A program made the translations under genes and the position numbers. Positions 17,923-26,491 of a DNA stretch of 64,000 bases are shown piece after piece. Where the stretch lies: positions 1-64,000 of the forward strand of contig CAMDQJ010000003.1 in assembly GCA_945905835.1 (NCBI GenBank). The letters run 5' to 3'. Source of the DNA: Asaia bogorensis. Lineage in GTDB: Bacteria; Pseudomonadota; Alphaproteobacteria; Reyranellales; Reyranellaceae. The number at the start of each line of letters is the position of its first letter. Positions within the stretch are counted from its first letter, which is position 1. The notes beneath the pieces were generated by a model. It saw only the letters and a program-made list of their open reading frames with translations, was not told the DNA's origin and did no database searches.

Positions 17923-17944
17923 CTAGCCGGTTTTTTCCGGCTAG
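17923..17944 (-). terminator. Perfect stem-loop downstream of gapR
   Basis: CTAGCCGG TTTTTT CCGGCTAG is a perfect 8-bp stem with a six-base loop, 11 bp after the gapR stop. A second TAGCCGGCTA palindrome overlaps that stop. The T-run lies in the loop rather than after the stem, so it may be a barrier or processing structure instead of a textbook terminator. Confidence 0.5.
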
Positions 17945-17955
17945 ACGATAGCCGG

Positions 17956-18228
17956 CTAGACCATTCCCAGCGCGTGCGTATAGGTATCGAGCAGCGCCTC
18001 CTGCTCGGCGCGGTCGGCGGCGTCCATCTTCCGCAGGCCGACGACCTTGCGCATGGTCTTGACGTCGTAGCCGACGCCCTTGGCCTCGCTGTAGATGTCG
18101 CGGATGTCGCTGCCGATGGCGTGGCGCTCTTCCTCGAGCTTCTCGATGCGCTCGACGAAGCTCTTCAGGCGGTCAGCCGAAATCGGCCCAGCCTTGGTCT
18201 TTTTCGAAACAGCGCTACCGTCCGGCAT
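17956..18228 (-). CDS. gapR: GapR-family nucleoid-associated protein (DUF2312)
   Basis: A 90-residue alphaproteobacterial DNA-binding protein. The core GPISADRLKSFVERIEKLEEE is a long coiled-coil helix, followed by IGSDIRDIYSEAKGVGYDVKTMRKVV and a C-terminal helical hairpin. In Caulobacter GapR encircles overtwisted DNA ahead of replication and transcription forks and stimulates topoisomerases. The start is the ATG at 18228 with GGAG 8 nt upstream; the 16 residues added in the track have no family match. Confidence 0.92.
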   Translation of the reverse strand: MPDGSAVSKKTKAGPISADRLKSFVERIEKLEEERHAIGSDIRDIYSEAKGVGYDVKTMRKVVGLRKMDAADRAEQEALLDTYTHALGMV

Positions 18229-18341
18229 GGCCAACACTCCACTCAAGTCCAACTGGGATCCGACTGGCCGGACCATAGGAGCGCGGGGCCTGCCGGCTCA
18301 ATGGCCGGGAGGCGATGAATGACGGGGATAACGGGGACTGC

Positions 18342-18614
18342 TCAGCCGTGCTTGTGCGGCGCCTTGGCGTCCTTCTGGAACTTGGCCTTCCACTCCTCGT
18401 ACGGCATGCCGTAGACGACCTCGCGGGCCTTGGGATCGGGGATCTCGATGCCCTGCTTGCCCGCCTCCTCGCGATACCAGCGCGACAGGCAGTTGCGGCA
18501 GAAACCCGCGAGATTCATCAGATCGAGGTTCTGCACATCGGTGCGCTCGCGCAGATGCTCGACAAGGCGGCGGAAGGCGGCGGCTTCGAGTTCAGTCTTG
18601 GTCTTGTCGTCCAT
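18342..18614 (-). CDS. DUF1244 family protein
   Basis: A 90-residue conserved proteobacterial protein, mostly helical, with FRRLVEHLRERTDVQNLDLMNLAGFCRNCL-type signature split over residues 15-45, then SRWYREEA and VYGMPYEEWKAKFQ. The paired cysteines (CRNC) could bind metal. Function is unknown in the family. It may be transcribed with gapR 113 bp downstream or with the amidohydrolase upstream. Confidence 0.85.
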   Translation of the reverse strand: MDDKTKTELEAAAFRRLVEHLRERTDVQNLDLMNLAGFCRNCLSRWYREEAGKQGIEIPDPKAREVVYGMPYEEWKAKFQKDAKAPHKHG

Positions 18615-18646
18615 GGGAAGGCTCCTCGGCTATTCCGGATATAGGC

Positions 18647-19411
18647 TCAGCCCAATGCCGCCGCAACGGCGGCCCGGATGGGCGCCGCGAGCCGCCGGCC
18701 CCAGTCACGCGCCGTTTGCGGCGTCGCCATCAGGTCCTGGCGCACTTCCACCGAGCAATGCGGGATGGCGCGCGGCCGAGCGTGGGCGGTCAGGGTGTAT
18801 TCGTAGGAGGCGCGTGCCGAATAGGGTTCGTTGTCGCCCACCACGAGCGTGCTGTCGCGGCGCAGCTCGGCGAGCAGCGGCTCGGGCAGGCGTGGATCGT
18901 CGTTCCACAGCACGCCGACATGCCAGGGGCGTTTGAAGCCCTTCATCTCCGGCGTGAAGCTGTGCATGACCAGCATGCAGATTTTCCGGCCGCCCGCCGT
19001 CATGCGGTCGATCTGCTCGTCGACCGCGCGGTGATAGGGCCAGAAGCAGGCCTCGGCGCGCGCATCGATCTGTTCCTGGGTAAGGCCGCGGTTGGCAGGA
19101 ATGGATGTCTCGTCGCTGATCTCCGGCGTCGAGCCCTCGCCGCCCGGCCAGCGGTTGCAGTCGATTACCAACCGCGAGAAGCCCGAGGCAAGCACCGGCG
19201 CACCGAGGATCGACGCGAGCTCGATCGCCGCGTCGAGCGCGCCGATGTCCCAGCCGATATGGCGGTCGAGTTCGTCGGCCGAAATGCCGAGATCGCCCAG
19301 GGACTTTGGCACGGCCTTGCTCGCGTGGTCGCACAAAAGAAGAAGCGGCGCCTTGCCGGCGCTGTTGTGGACGGAGAAAGGCGGCGGATCGCCAGGACCG
19401 AGCAGTTGCAT
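18647..19411 (-). CDS. N-formylglutamate amidohydrolase family protein
   Basis: Zinc hydrolase family (HutG/FGase) that releases formate from N-formylglutamate or acts on related N-acyl amino acids. The 254-residue protein shows LLLCDHASKAVP, a HIGWDIGA stretch, SRLVIDCNRWPGG, MHSFTPEMKG and a final SVEVRQDL, in the order seen in the family. The start at 19411 leaves 29 bp to the divergent glycerate kinase. A second, dissimilar member lies at 62.3-63.2 kb. No other histidine-degradation genes are nearby, so a hut role is not supported. Confidence 0.85.
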   Translation of the reverse strand: MQLLGPGDPPPFSVHNSAGKAPLLLLCDHASKAVPKSLGDLGISADELDRHIGWDIGALDAAIELASILGAPVLASGFSRLVIDCNRWPGGEGSTPEISDETSIPANRGLTQEQIDARAEACFWPYHRAVDEQIDRMTAGGRKICMLVMHSFTPEMKGFKRPWHVGVLWNDDPRLPEPLLAELRRDSTLVVGDNEPYSARASYEYTLTAHARPRAIPHCSVEVRQDLMATPQTARDWGRRLAAPIRAAVAAALG

Positions 19412-19440
19412 CGCGCCCCTATAGTGCCAAGATCGAGCGA

Positions 19441-20718
19441 ATGAAAGACGCCGACGCCCGCGCGCTGCTGCGCGACCTCTTCGACGCGGCCCTCGCCGCT
19501 GCGCGTCCGGCGACTTGTCTGGCACCGCATATTGCAGCGCTGAAACCGCCCAAGGGCCGCACCATCGTCATCGGTGCCGGCAAGGCCAGTGCCGCCATGG
19601 CCAAGGCCCTGGAAGACCAGTGGCCGCATCCACTCGAAGGGCTTGTCGTGACGCGCTACGGCTATAGCGAGACCTGCAAGCGCATCGAGATTGTCGAAGC
19701 CGCACACCCCGTACCCGATGAAAAGGGCCGCGCCGCTGCAGGCCGCATGCTCGAAATGGTGAAAGGCCTGACGGCCGACGATCTCGTCCTGTGCCTGATC
19801 TCCGGCGGTGGCTCCGCCCTGCTCGCCTATCCGGCACCCGGCCTGACGCTTGCCGACAAGCAGGAAGTCAACCGCGTCCTGCTGCGCTCCGGCGCCAACA
19901 TCGGCGAGATGAACACGGTGCGGAAGCACCTCTCCGCCATCAAGGGCGGACGACTCGCCATCGCCGCCCAGCCCGCCCGCGTGCTATCGTGGCTGATCTC
20001 CGACGTGCCCAATGACGATCCGGGCGTCATAGCCTCCGGTCCGACCGTGCCCGATCGCACGACGTTCGCCGACGCTTTGGCCGTATTGGCGAAATACAGG
20101 ATCGAGCCGTCGGCTGCCGTGCGTTCCCATCTCGAAGCCGGCGCCGCCGGCAAGATCGAGGAGACTCCCAAGCCGGCCGATCCTCGTCTCGCGCGCGTCA
20201 AGACCATCATGGTGGCGACGCCCAAGCGCTCGCTCGATGCCGCCGCCGCACTCGCCCGCTCGCGCGGCTGCGTCGTCGTCATGCTGGGCGACAATCTCGA
20301 AGGCGAGGCCCGTGAGATGGGCGCCAGCCACGCCCGCCGCGCCCTCGATCTCGCCTCTCGCACCACCAAGCCCACCGTCATCCTCTCCGGCGGCGAGACC
20401 ACGGTGACGGTGCGCGGCAAGGGCCGCGGCGGCCGCAACGTCGAATATCTGCTCGCCGAGGCGATCGAGGCGCACGGTGCACCACAGGTCTGGGGGCTTG
20501 CCGCCGATACCGACGGCGTCGACGGCGCCGAGGAAATCGCCGGCGCGATCTTCACGCCCGACACGCTTGCCCGCGCCCAAGCCAAGGGCCGCGTCCCCAA
20601 GGCGATGCTCGACGACAACGACGGTCACGGCTTCTTCCAGTCGATCGGCGACAGCCTTGTCACCGGCCCGACCCGCACCAACGTCAACGACTTCAGGGCA
20701 ACCCTGATCGCGCCATGA
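19441..20718 (+). CDS. Glycerate 2-kinase / MOFRL-family protein (TtuD-like)
   Basis: A 425-residue protein with the DUF4147 N-terminal domain (IVIGAGKASAAMAKALE near 45, CLISGGGSALL near 120, NTVRKHLSAIKGGRLA near 165) and a C-terminal MOFRL domain (ILSGGETTVTVRGKGRGGRN, AADTDGVDG, ... TGPTRTNVND). Members phosphorylate glycerate to 2-phosphoglycerate; older annotations call them hydroxypyruvate reductase TtuD. It lies upstream of the tetronate genes and pyruvate kinase, so its product could pass through enolase and that kinase. The start is the ATG at 19441. Confidence 0.88.
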   Translation: MKDADARALLRDLFDAALAAARPATCLAPHIAALKPPKGRTIVIGAGKASAAMAKALEDQWPHPLEGLVVTRYGYSETCKRIEIVEAAHPVPDEKGRAAAGRMLEMVKGLTADDLVLCLISGGGSALLAYPAPGLTLADKQEVNRVLLRSGANIGEMNTVRKHLSAIKGGRLAIAAQPARVLSWLISDVPNDDPGVIASGPTVPDRTTFADALAVLAKYRIEPSAAVRSHLEAGAAGKIEETPKPADPRLARVKTIMVATPKRSLDAAAALARSRGCVVVMLGDNLEGEAREMGASHARRALDLASRTTKPTVILSGGETTVTVRGKGRGGRNVEYLLAEAIEAHGAPQVWGLAADTDGVDGAEEIAGAIFTPDTLARAQAKGRVPKAMLDDNDGHGFFQSIGDSLVTGPTRTNVNDFRATLIAP

Positions 20719-21133
20719 CGAGCTATCCCGGTTCCTGCCACTGCGGCGCGATAAAAATCCGCTTCGAGTCGGAGACGAAACCTGAGGAGATGCGCGTCGG
20801 CCGCTGCGGCTGCTCGTTCTGCCGCCGTCACGGCGCGCGGACGATGGGCGACCCGGCGGCTCGGTCGAATTCCGCGCCGCTCCCGGTGCCGTCTCGCGCT
20901 ATCGCTTCGGCCACGGCATCACCGACTATCTCCTCTGTGCCAGGTGCGGAGCCTATGTCGGCGCAGTGATGGAGGACGAGGGCCGCTCGATCGGCATCGT
21001 GAACGTCAATTCACTCGATATCCGCGATTCGTTCGATCCGGCCCCGCCCTTGCACAACTATGACGGCGAAAACGCCGAACGGCGGCGGGCGCGGCGCCGA
21101 AAGTTCTGGATGAAGGCGGCCGTCATCGCCTAA
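20715..21133 (+). pseudogene. Second GFA-family gene, frameshifted
   Basis: The frame from the ATG at 20715 (overlapping the kinase stop by ATGA) gives MTSYPGSCHCGAIKIRFES and CGCSFCRRHGARTMGDP, the zinc-cysteine part of a GFA/CENP-V domain. The family match then continues one base out of frame as GGSVEFRAAPGAVSRYRFG, CARCGAYVGAVMED and a stop at 21133. A single-base change in GACCCGGCGGCTCGG near 20855 accounts for it. The cysteine motifs are otherwise complete. If the base is a sequencing error, this is an intact gene of about 138 residues. Confidence 0.7.
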
Positions 21134-21142
21134 CGTCCGGCC

Positions 21143-22399
21143 ATGACAGTTCTCGGCGTAATTGCAGACGACTTCACCGGCGCCACCGACATCGCGGGCA
21201 TGCTGGTCAAGGGCGGCATGCGCACCATCCAGACCATCGGCGTGCCGCCGCGCGGGTCGATTCCCGACGATGTCGATGCCGTCGTCGTGGCGCTGAAGAG
21301 CCGCTCGATTCCCGCGAAGGAAGCCGTCTCCCAATCGCTCGAGGCGTTGAAGGCGCTGCAGGCCGCGGGCTGCGTGCGCTTCTTCTTCAAATATTGCTCG
21401 ACGTTCGATTCGACGGATCAGGGCAACATTGGCCCGGTGGGCGACGCGCTGCTCGATGCGCTGAAGGCCGAGCAGGCGATCTACTGCCCCGCCTTCCCCG
21501 AGAACGGCCGTACGATTTTCCGCGGCCACCTGTTCGTCGGCGATCTGCTGCTGTCGGATACCCACATGCGGCACCATCCGCTCAATCCCATGACCGATTC
21601 AAGCCTGGTGCGCGTGCTGGCGCGCCAGACCAGGCACAAGGTCGGTCTCGCGACCTACAGGCAGGTCCAGGCAGGGCCTGCCATCTTGCGCGACGCACTC
21701 GATGCGCTGGCCAAGGACGGCGTGCGTCACATCATGGTCGATGCCGTGGCCGACACCGATCTCGGCATCATCGGCGAGGCGGTCGGCGACGATCTTCTGG
21801 TCACTGGCGGCTCGGGCGTGGCGCTCGGCCTGCCCGCCGCCTATCGCCGGCGCGGCTTGCTCGCTCACAAGGCCAACGCCGACACGCTGCCGAAAGTTGG
21901 CGGCGCTTCGGCAGTACTGGCCGGCTCGTGCTCCGCGGCGACGCTGGGCCAGATCGCCGCCTTCAAGGGTGCGCATCTCGCCCTCGACACCGATGCGATC
22001 TGCCGCGGCGAGAATGTCGGCGCAGCCGCGCTCGCCTGGGCCAAGGGCAAGCTCGGCAACGGTCCGATCCTCTTGTCGGCCAGCGACATGCCGGAAGCGG
22101 TGAGGGCGCTGCAGACCAAATACGGCATCGAGAAATCAAGCCAGGCGATCGAGAAGACCATGGCCGACCTGGCGCGCGGGCTGGTCGGCGCCGGCGTCCA
22201 TCGCCTCGTCGTCGCCGGCGGCGAGACCTCGGGCGCGGTCGTCGGCGCACTTGGCGTGACGGCGCTGCGCATCGGGCCGGAGATCGATCCCGGCGTGCCG
22301 TGGACGGCGTCGGTCGGCGACAGGCCGCTGCTGCTGGCGCTCAAGTCGGGCAATTTCGGCGCACCGGATTTCTTCACCAAGGCGTTCGCCCGGCTATGA
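21143..22399 (+). CDS. otnK: Four-carbon acid sugar kinase (3-oxo-tetronate kinase, DUF1537)
   Basis: Phosphorylates 3-oxo-tetronate (3-dehydro-L-erythronate type) to the 4-phosphate. The 418 residues comprise an N-terminal domain beginning VIADDFTGATDIAGML and a C-terminal domain with VAGGETSGAVVGALG, the nucleotide-binding loop of the DUF1537 family; CPAFPENGRTIFRGHLFV is also family-typical. It overlaps otnC by ATGA. Together with otnC, otnI and ltnD it forms a complete acid-sugar catabolic set. Confidence 0.9.
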   Translation: MTVLGVIADDFTGATDIAGMLVKGGMRTIQTIGVPPRGSIPDDVDAVVVALKSRSIPAKEAVSQSLEALKALQAAGCVRFFFKYCSTFDSTDQGNIGPVGDALLDALKAEQAIYCPAFPENGRTIFRGHLFVGDLLLSDTHMRHHPLNPMTDSSLVRVLARQTRHKVGLATYRQVQAGPAILRDALDALAKDGVRHIMVDAVADTDLGIIGEAVGDDLLVTGGSGVALGLPAAYRRRGLLAHKANADTLPKVGGASAVLAGSCSAATLGQIAAFKGAHLALDTDAICRGENVGAAALAWAKGKLGNGPILLSASDMPEAVRALQTKYGIEKSSQAIEKTMADLARGLVGAGVHRLVVAGGETSGAVVGALGVTALRIGPEIDPGVPWTASVGDRPLLLALKSGNFGAPDFFTKAFARL

Positions 22400-23043
22400 G
22401 CACCAAGGAAGACAAGGCGCGCGACGAGATCTGTCGCCTTGGCGCGAAGCTGGCGGCGCGCGGCCTCTGCCCCGGCACCTCGGGCAATATCAGCGTGCGC
22501 ACCGACGACGGCTGGCTGATGACGCCGACCAACTCGTCGCTGGGCGAGCTCGATCCCGGCACGCTGTCGAAGCTCGATTCGTCGGGCAAGCATGTCGGCG
22601 GCGATCCGCCGACCAAGGAAGTGCTGCTGCACCGCTCGGTCTACGACGTGCGGCCGAAGGACGGCGCCATCGTCCATCTCCATTCGACGCACGCGGTGGC
22701 CATCTCCTGCCTCGATCCGTCGTGCCACCACAACGCCGAGACGACGCTGCCGCCGATCACACCCTATTTCGTGATGCGCGTCGGCAAGCTGCCGCTGGTG
22801 CCCTACTTCAAGCCCGGCGATCCCAAGCTCGCCGATGCCATCCGCGAGTATGCCAAAGGCCACCGCGCCGTGCTGCTGGCCAATCACGGGCCGGTCGTCG
22901 CCGGCACCTCGCTGTCGGCCGCCTCGGCCTCCATCGAGGAACTCGAGGAGACGGCCAAGCTTCACCTGCTGCTGCAGGGCCTCAGGACGCGCACCCTGTC
23001 GGACTTCCAGGTCCACGAGATCGAACAAGCCTTCCCTTCCTGA
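22396..23043 (+). CDS. otnC: 3-oxo-tetronate 4-phosphate decarboxylase (class II aldolase family)
   Basis: Decarboxylates 3-oxo-tetronate 4-phosphate to dihydroxyacetone phosphate. The 215-residue protein has the class II aldolase layout: LCPGTSGNISVR at the N-terminus, phosphate-binding region, Glu in PTKEVLLH, metal-binding HLHSTHAVA near 94 and LLANHGPVVAG near 155. The start at 22396 overlaps the otnK stop (ATGA), indicating translational coupling. The class also includes fuculose aldolases; the operon context points to OtnC. Confidence 0.88.
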   Translation: MSTKEDKARDEICRLGAKLAARGLCPGTSGNISVRTDDGWLMTPTNSSLGELDPGTLSKLDSSGKHVGGDPPTKEVLLHRSVYDVRPKDGAIVHLHSTHAVAISCLDPSCHHNAETTLPPITPYFVMRVGKLPLVPYFKPGDPKLADAIREYAKGHRAVLLANHGPVVAGTSLSAASASIEELEETAKLHLLLQGLRTRTLSDFQVHEIEQAFPS

Positions 23044-23056
23044 TCGGACTGAAAAT

Positions 23057-23842
23057 ATGACCAAGCTCGCCGCCAACCTGTCGTGGATCTACCAGGAAGT
23101 GCCGTTCATGCAGCGCTTCGCCGCCGCGGCGAAGCACGGATTCAAGGCCGTCGAGATCCTGCTTCCCTACGAGGCGTCGGCGCCCGACATCGCCGCCGAG
23201 CTCAAGAAGCACAAGCTCGTGCAGGCGCTGTTCAACATGCCGCCGGGCGACTGGGGCAAGGGCGAGCGCGGCATCGCCGCCCTGCCCGGCCGTGAGGCCG
23301 AGTTCTCCGCGTCACTCGACAAGGCGCTCGACTACGCCAGGCACCTGGAATGCCGCACGGTGCACGTCATGTCGGGCCTGATCCCGCCGGGCGGCGACGA
23401 GGCCGCGATGCACCGCACCTACATCGCCAATCTCAAGAAGGCCTGCGACCGCACTGCCAAGAGCGGGATCACGCTGGTGATGGAGCCGATCAACCGCCGC
23501 GACATTCCCGGCTACTTCACCAACACCACCGACCAGGTGAAGAAGATCATCGACGAGGTCGGCGCACCTCATCTCAAGCTGCAGCTCGACCTCTATCACA
23601 TGCAGGTGACCGAGGGAGACCTCGCCAAGCGCACCGAGAAGCTGTTTCCGATCACCGCCCACGTGCAGATCGCCGGCAATCCCGACCGCAACGAGCCCGA
23701 CGCCGGCGAGGCCAATCATATGTACATGCTCGACCTGCTCGATCGCCTGGGATTTCAGGGTTACGTCGGCTTGGAGTACAAGCCCAGGACGACGACCGCG
23801 GCCGGGCTCGGCTGGGCGCGCAAATACGGCATCGAGACCTGA
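23057..23842 (+). CDS. otnI: 2-oxo-tetronate isomerase (hydroxypyruvate isomerase-like)
   Basis: Converts 2-oxo-tetronate to 3-oxo-tetronate. The 261-residue TIM-barrel protein begins LAANLSWIYQEVPFMQRF, has FNMPPGDWGKGERG near 60, the metal ligand region LVMEPINRRDIPGYF near 145, LQLDLYHMQ and HVQIAGNPDRNEPD, and ends GLEYKP. These match the Hyi/OtnI family. It lies 13 bp after otnC and 5 bp before ltnD. Confidence 0.9.
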   Translation: MTKLAANLSWIYQEVPFMQRFAAAAKHGFKAVEILLPYEASAPDIAAELKKHKLVQALFNMPPGDWGKGERGIAALPGREAEFSASLDKALDYARHLECRTVHVMSGLIPPGGDEAAMHRTYIANLKKACDRTAKSGITLVMEPINRRDIPGYFTNTTDQVKKIIDEVGAPHLKLQLDLYHMQVTEGDLAKRTEKLFPITAHVQIAGNPDRNEPDAGEANHMYMLDLLDRLGFQGYVGLEYKPRTTTAAGLGWARKYGIET

Positions 23843-23847
23843 ATTCC

Positions 23848-24762
23848 ATGGCAGACAAGAACACGCCGACCATCGCTTTCGTCGGGCTCGGCTCGATGGG
23901 GCTCGGCATGGCGAAGAACCTGCTGAAGAACGGCCATCGCGTCGTCGGCGTCGATCCGAGCGCCGTTGCGCGCGACGCCTTCACGGCGGCCGGCGGCACG
24001 ATCGCCGCAACGCCTGCGGCTGCGGCGGCAACCGCAGACGTCGTGATCGTGGCGGTAGTCAACGCCCAGCAGGTCGAGACCGTCTTGTTCGGCGACGGCG
24101 GCGCTGTATCGGGTCTGCGCAAGGGCGGCCTCGTCATGCAGTGCGCCACCTGTCCTGCCGCCTTCATCCGCAAGCTCGACGAACGCCTCACCGCGAGCGG
24201 CCATGCGCTTCTGGACGCGCCGATGTCGGGCGGCCGCGCCCGTGCTGAGTCGGGTGAACTCACCTTCATGGCGTCGGGCGCACCGGCTGCGTTCGCCACG
24301 GCCGAACCGATCCTCGCCGCCACCTCGGCCAAGGTCTTTCGCCTGGGCGATGCCGCGGGCATCGGTTCCCTCGTCAAGACCGTGAACCAGCTTTTGGCCG
24401 GCGTGCACATCGCCACGGCCGCCGAGGCGATGGCGCTCGCCGCCAAGGCCGGCGCCGACACCCGCGCGGTCTACGAAGTCATCTCGGCCAGCGCCGGCAA
24501 CTCCTGGATGTTCGGCAACCGCGTGCCGCATATGCTCGACGACGACTACACGCCGCTCTCGGCGGTGGAAATCTTCGTCAAGGATCTCGGCCTCGTGCTC
24601 GACACCGGCCACGAGCTGCGCCTGCCGCTGCCGATCGCCGCCGCCGCGCACCAGCTCTTCATTGCCGCCGCCGGCGCAGGACACGGCCGGCTCGACGATG
24701 CAGCTGTCGTGAAGGTTTACGAGCAGGCGGGTGACTTCAAAGTGTCGTCGCCGAAGCGATAG
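23848..24762 (+). CDS. ltnD: L-threonate/erythronate dehydrogenase (beta-hydroxyacid dehydrogenase family)
   Basis: NAD-dependent oxidation of a four-carbon sugar acid to 2-oxo-tetronate. The 304 residues contain the Rossmann FVGLGSMGLGMAKNLL, substrate motif LLDAPMSGGRARAESGEL (the 3-hydroxyisobutyrate dehydrogenase DAPVSGG equivalent) and the catalytic-lysine helix GSLVKTVNQLLAGVH near 170. A 3-hydroxyisobutyrate-type role is possible by family, but the otnK-C-I neighbours make tetronate the best call. It is 9 bp from pyk. Confidence 0.88.
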   Translation: MADKNTPTIAFVGLGSMGLGMAKNLLKNGHRVVGVDPSAVARDAFTAAGGTIAATPAAAAATADVVIVAVVNAQQVETVLFGDGGAVSGLRKGGLVMQCATCPAAFIRKLDERLTASGHALLDAPMSGGRARAESGELTFMASGAPAAFATAEPILAATSAKVFRLGDAAGIGSLVKTVNQLLAGVHIATAAEAMALAAKAGADTRAVYEVISASAGNSWMFGNRVPHMLDDDYTPLSAVEIFVKDLGLVLDTGHELRLPLPIAAAAHQLFIAAAGAGHGRLDDAAVVKVYEQAGDFKVSSPKR

Positions 24763-24771
24763 ACTGCACCG

Positions 24772-26184
24772 ATGCGTCGCCAGCGTTTCACCAAGATCGT
24801 CGCCACCCTCGGGCCCGCCACCTCGACCCCGGAGCGCCTGCGCGCTTTGTTCGAGGCTGGCACCGACGTCTTCCGCCTCAACTTCAGCCACGGCACGCCC
24901 GACGACCACCGCCAGCGCGTCGAGCAGCTGCGCGCGATGGAGGAGCATTACAAGCACCCCATCGCCATCCTGATGGACCTGCAGGGCCCCAAGCTGCGGC
25001 TGGGCGTCGTCGGCAAGCAGCCGATGGCGCTGAAGAAGGGCCAGAAGCTGCGCTTCGACATGAGTCCCGAGCCGGCGACGGCCAAGCGTGTGCCGCTGCC
25101 TCATCCCGAGATATTCAAGGCGGCCCAGCCCGGCGGGCTGCTGCTGATCGACGACGGCAAGGTGCGCCTGAAGATCCTCGCCCACGACAAGGACACGATC
25201 GATACAGAGGTCGAGGTCGAGGGCGCCATCAGCGACCGCAAGGGCGTGAACCTGCCCAACCTCATCGTGCCGCTGTCGCCGATGACGACCAAGGACCGCA
25301 AGGACCTCGATTTCGGCCTGTCGCTGGGCGTCGACTGGGTGGCGCTGTCGTTCGTGCAGCGCGCCGACGACATGGCCGAGCTCAAGAAGCTGGTGGCCGG
25401 CCGCGCTGCCGTCATGGCCAAGCTCGAGAAGCCCGCCGCCATCGACCATCTCGACGAGATCATCGAGCAGAGCGACGGCATCATGGTGGCGCGCGGCGAT
25501 CTCGGCGTGGAGATGCCGCCGGAAGCCGTGCCGCCCCTGCAGAAGCGCATCCTCGCGGCCTGTCGCGTGCTCGGACGGCCGGCCATCGTGGCGACCCAGA
25601 TGCTGGAATCCATGGTCCATTCGCCGACACCGACCCGCGCCGAGGCGTCGGATGTCGCGACGGCGGTCTATGACGGCACGGACGCGGTGATGCTTTCGGC
25701 CGAATCGGCGTCCGGCAACTATCCGATCGAGGCGGTCACCATGATGGACCGCATCCTGCGCAGCGTTGAGGCCGATCCGCTCTACCGCCGCCTGATGGAC
25801 GCCAGCCGCCGCGAGCCCGAAGCCACCACCGCCGACGCCATCAGCGCCGCCGCACGGCAATGCGCCCACACGTTATCGGCTGCAGCCATCGTCACCTACA
25901 CCAACACCGGCTCGACCACGCTGCGGGCCGCCCGCGAGCGGCCCGACACGCCGATCCTCTGCCTGACACCGAACCTCAACACCGCCAGGCGCATGACCCT
26001 TGCATGGGGCGTGCATCCGGTTCACACCGAGGACGCGCACAATTTCGCCGACATGGTCCAGCGCGCGGTGCGCGTGGCCCGCCACGAAGAGCTGGCGAAA
26101 CAGGGCGAACGGCTGGTCATCACGGCCGGCGTGCCCTTCGGCACCCCCGGCGCGACCAACATTCTGCGGATTGCCTACGTCTGA
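24772..26184 (+). CDS. pyk: Pyruvate kinase
   Basis: Transfers phosphate from phosphoenolpyruvate to ADP. The 470-residue protein has TKIVATLGPATSTPERLRAL at the N-terminus, FRLNFSHGTPDDH, MDLQGPKLR, the catalytic-lysine segment VMAKLEKPAAIDHLDEI near 220, MVARGDLGVEM and ATQMLESMV. It is the last enzyme of the tetronate cluster, only 9 bp after ltnD, a placement like TtuE of tartrate-utilisation clusters, so it may be a pathway-dedicated isozyme. A C-terminal regulatory domain is present. Confidence 0.93.
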   Translation: MRRQRFTKIVATLGPATSTPERLRALFEAGTDVFRLNFSHGTPDDHRQRVEQLRAMEEHYKHPIAILMDLQGPKLRLGVVGKQPMALKKGQKLRFDMSPEPATAKRVPLPHPEIFKAAQPGGLLLIDDGKVRLKILAHDKDTIDTEVEVEGAISDRKGVNLPNLIVPLSPMTTKDRKDLDFGLSLGVDWVALSFVQRADDMAELKKLVAGRAAVMAKLEKPAAIDHLDEIIEQSDGIMVARGDLGVEMPPEAVPPLQKRILAACRVLGRPAIVATQMLESMVHSPTPTRAEASDVATAVYDGTDAVMLSAESASGNYPIEAVTMMDRILRSVEADPLYRRLMDASRREPEATTADAISAAARQCAHTLSAAAIVTYTNTGSTTLRAARERPDTPILCLTPNLNTARRMTLAWGVHPVHTEDAHNFADMVQRAVRVARHEELAKQGERLVITAGVPFGTPGATNILRIAYV

Positions 26185-26230
26185 GGGAAAGTTCGGGGAT
26201 GGACCGAAAGGTTCCCCCGTAATATTTCAC

Positions 26231-26476
26231 ATGAACATGCAGCCTCAAGCCCGGGCGATCGCCCGCCGCCGTTCGAAATCGGCCCTCAACTGGGTGGATT
26301 TCCTGGTCATCGCGGCCACTGTCCTGACCTTTGCGGTCGTCGTTATCGCCAATAACCCCCACTCCAAGAAATCGAGCCACACCTGGCTCCTCAAGGACGC
26401 CTCCCTCCAGACCGGTCACGTCCACGAAGACATCGATGTGGTACGGGTCCGCCTCAGGGTCGCGACAGGCGCCTAA
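26231..26476 (+). CDS. Small single-span membrane protein, unknown
   Basis: An 81-residue frame starting MNMQPQARAIARRR, with a single hydrophobic helix (WVDFLVIAATVLTFAVVVIAN) and a polar tail containing HVHEDIDVVRVRLRV. Codon bias resembles real genes, but no clear ribosome-binding site precedes the ATG. I do not recognise a family. The positive N-terminus predicts a cytoplasmic N-terminus and a periplasmic tail. Confidence 0.4.
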   Translation: MNMQPQARAIARRRSKSALNWVDFLVIAATVLTFAVVVIANNPHSKKSSHTWLLKDASLQTGHVHEDIDVVRVRLRVATGA

Positions 26477-26491
26477 CTGCGGACCGCGGGG

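Noticed and set aside
23761-25869. 702-aa minus-strand ORF
   Set aside because: Shadow of ltnD and pyk; composition typical of antisense frames in G+C-rich DNA, no domain.
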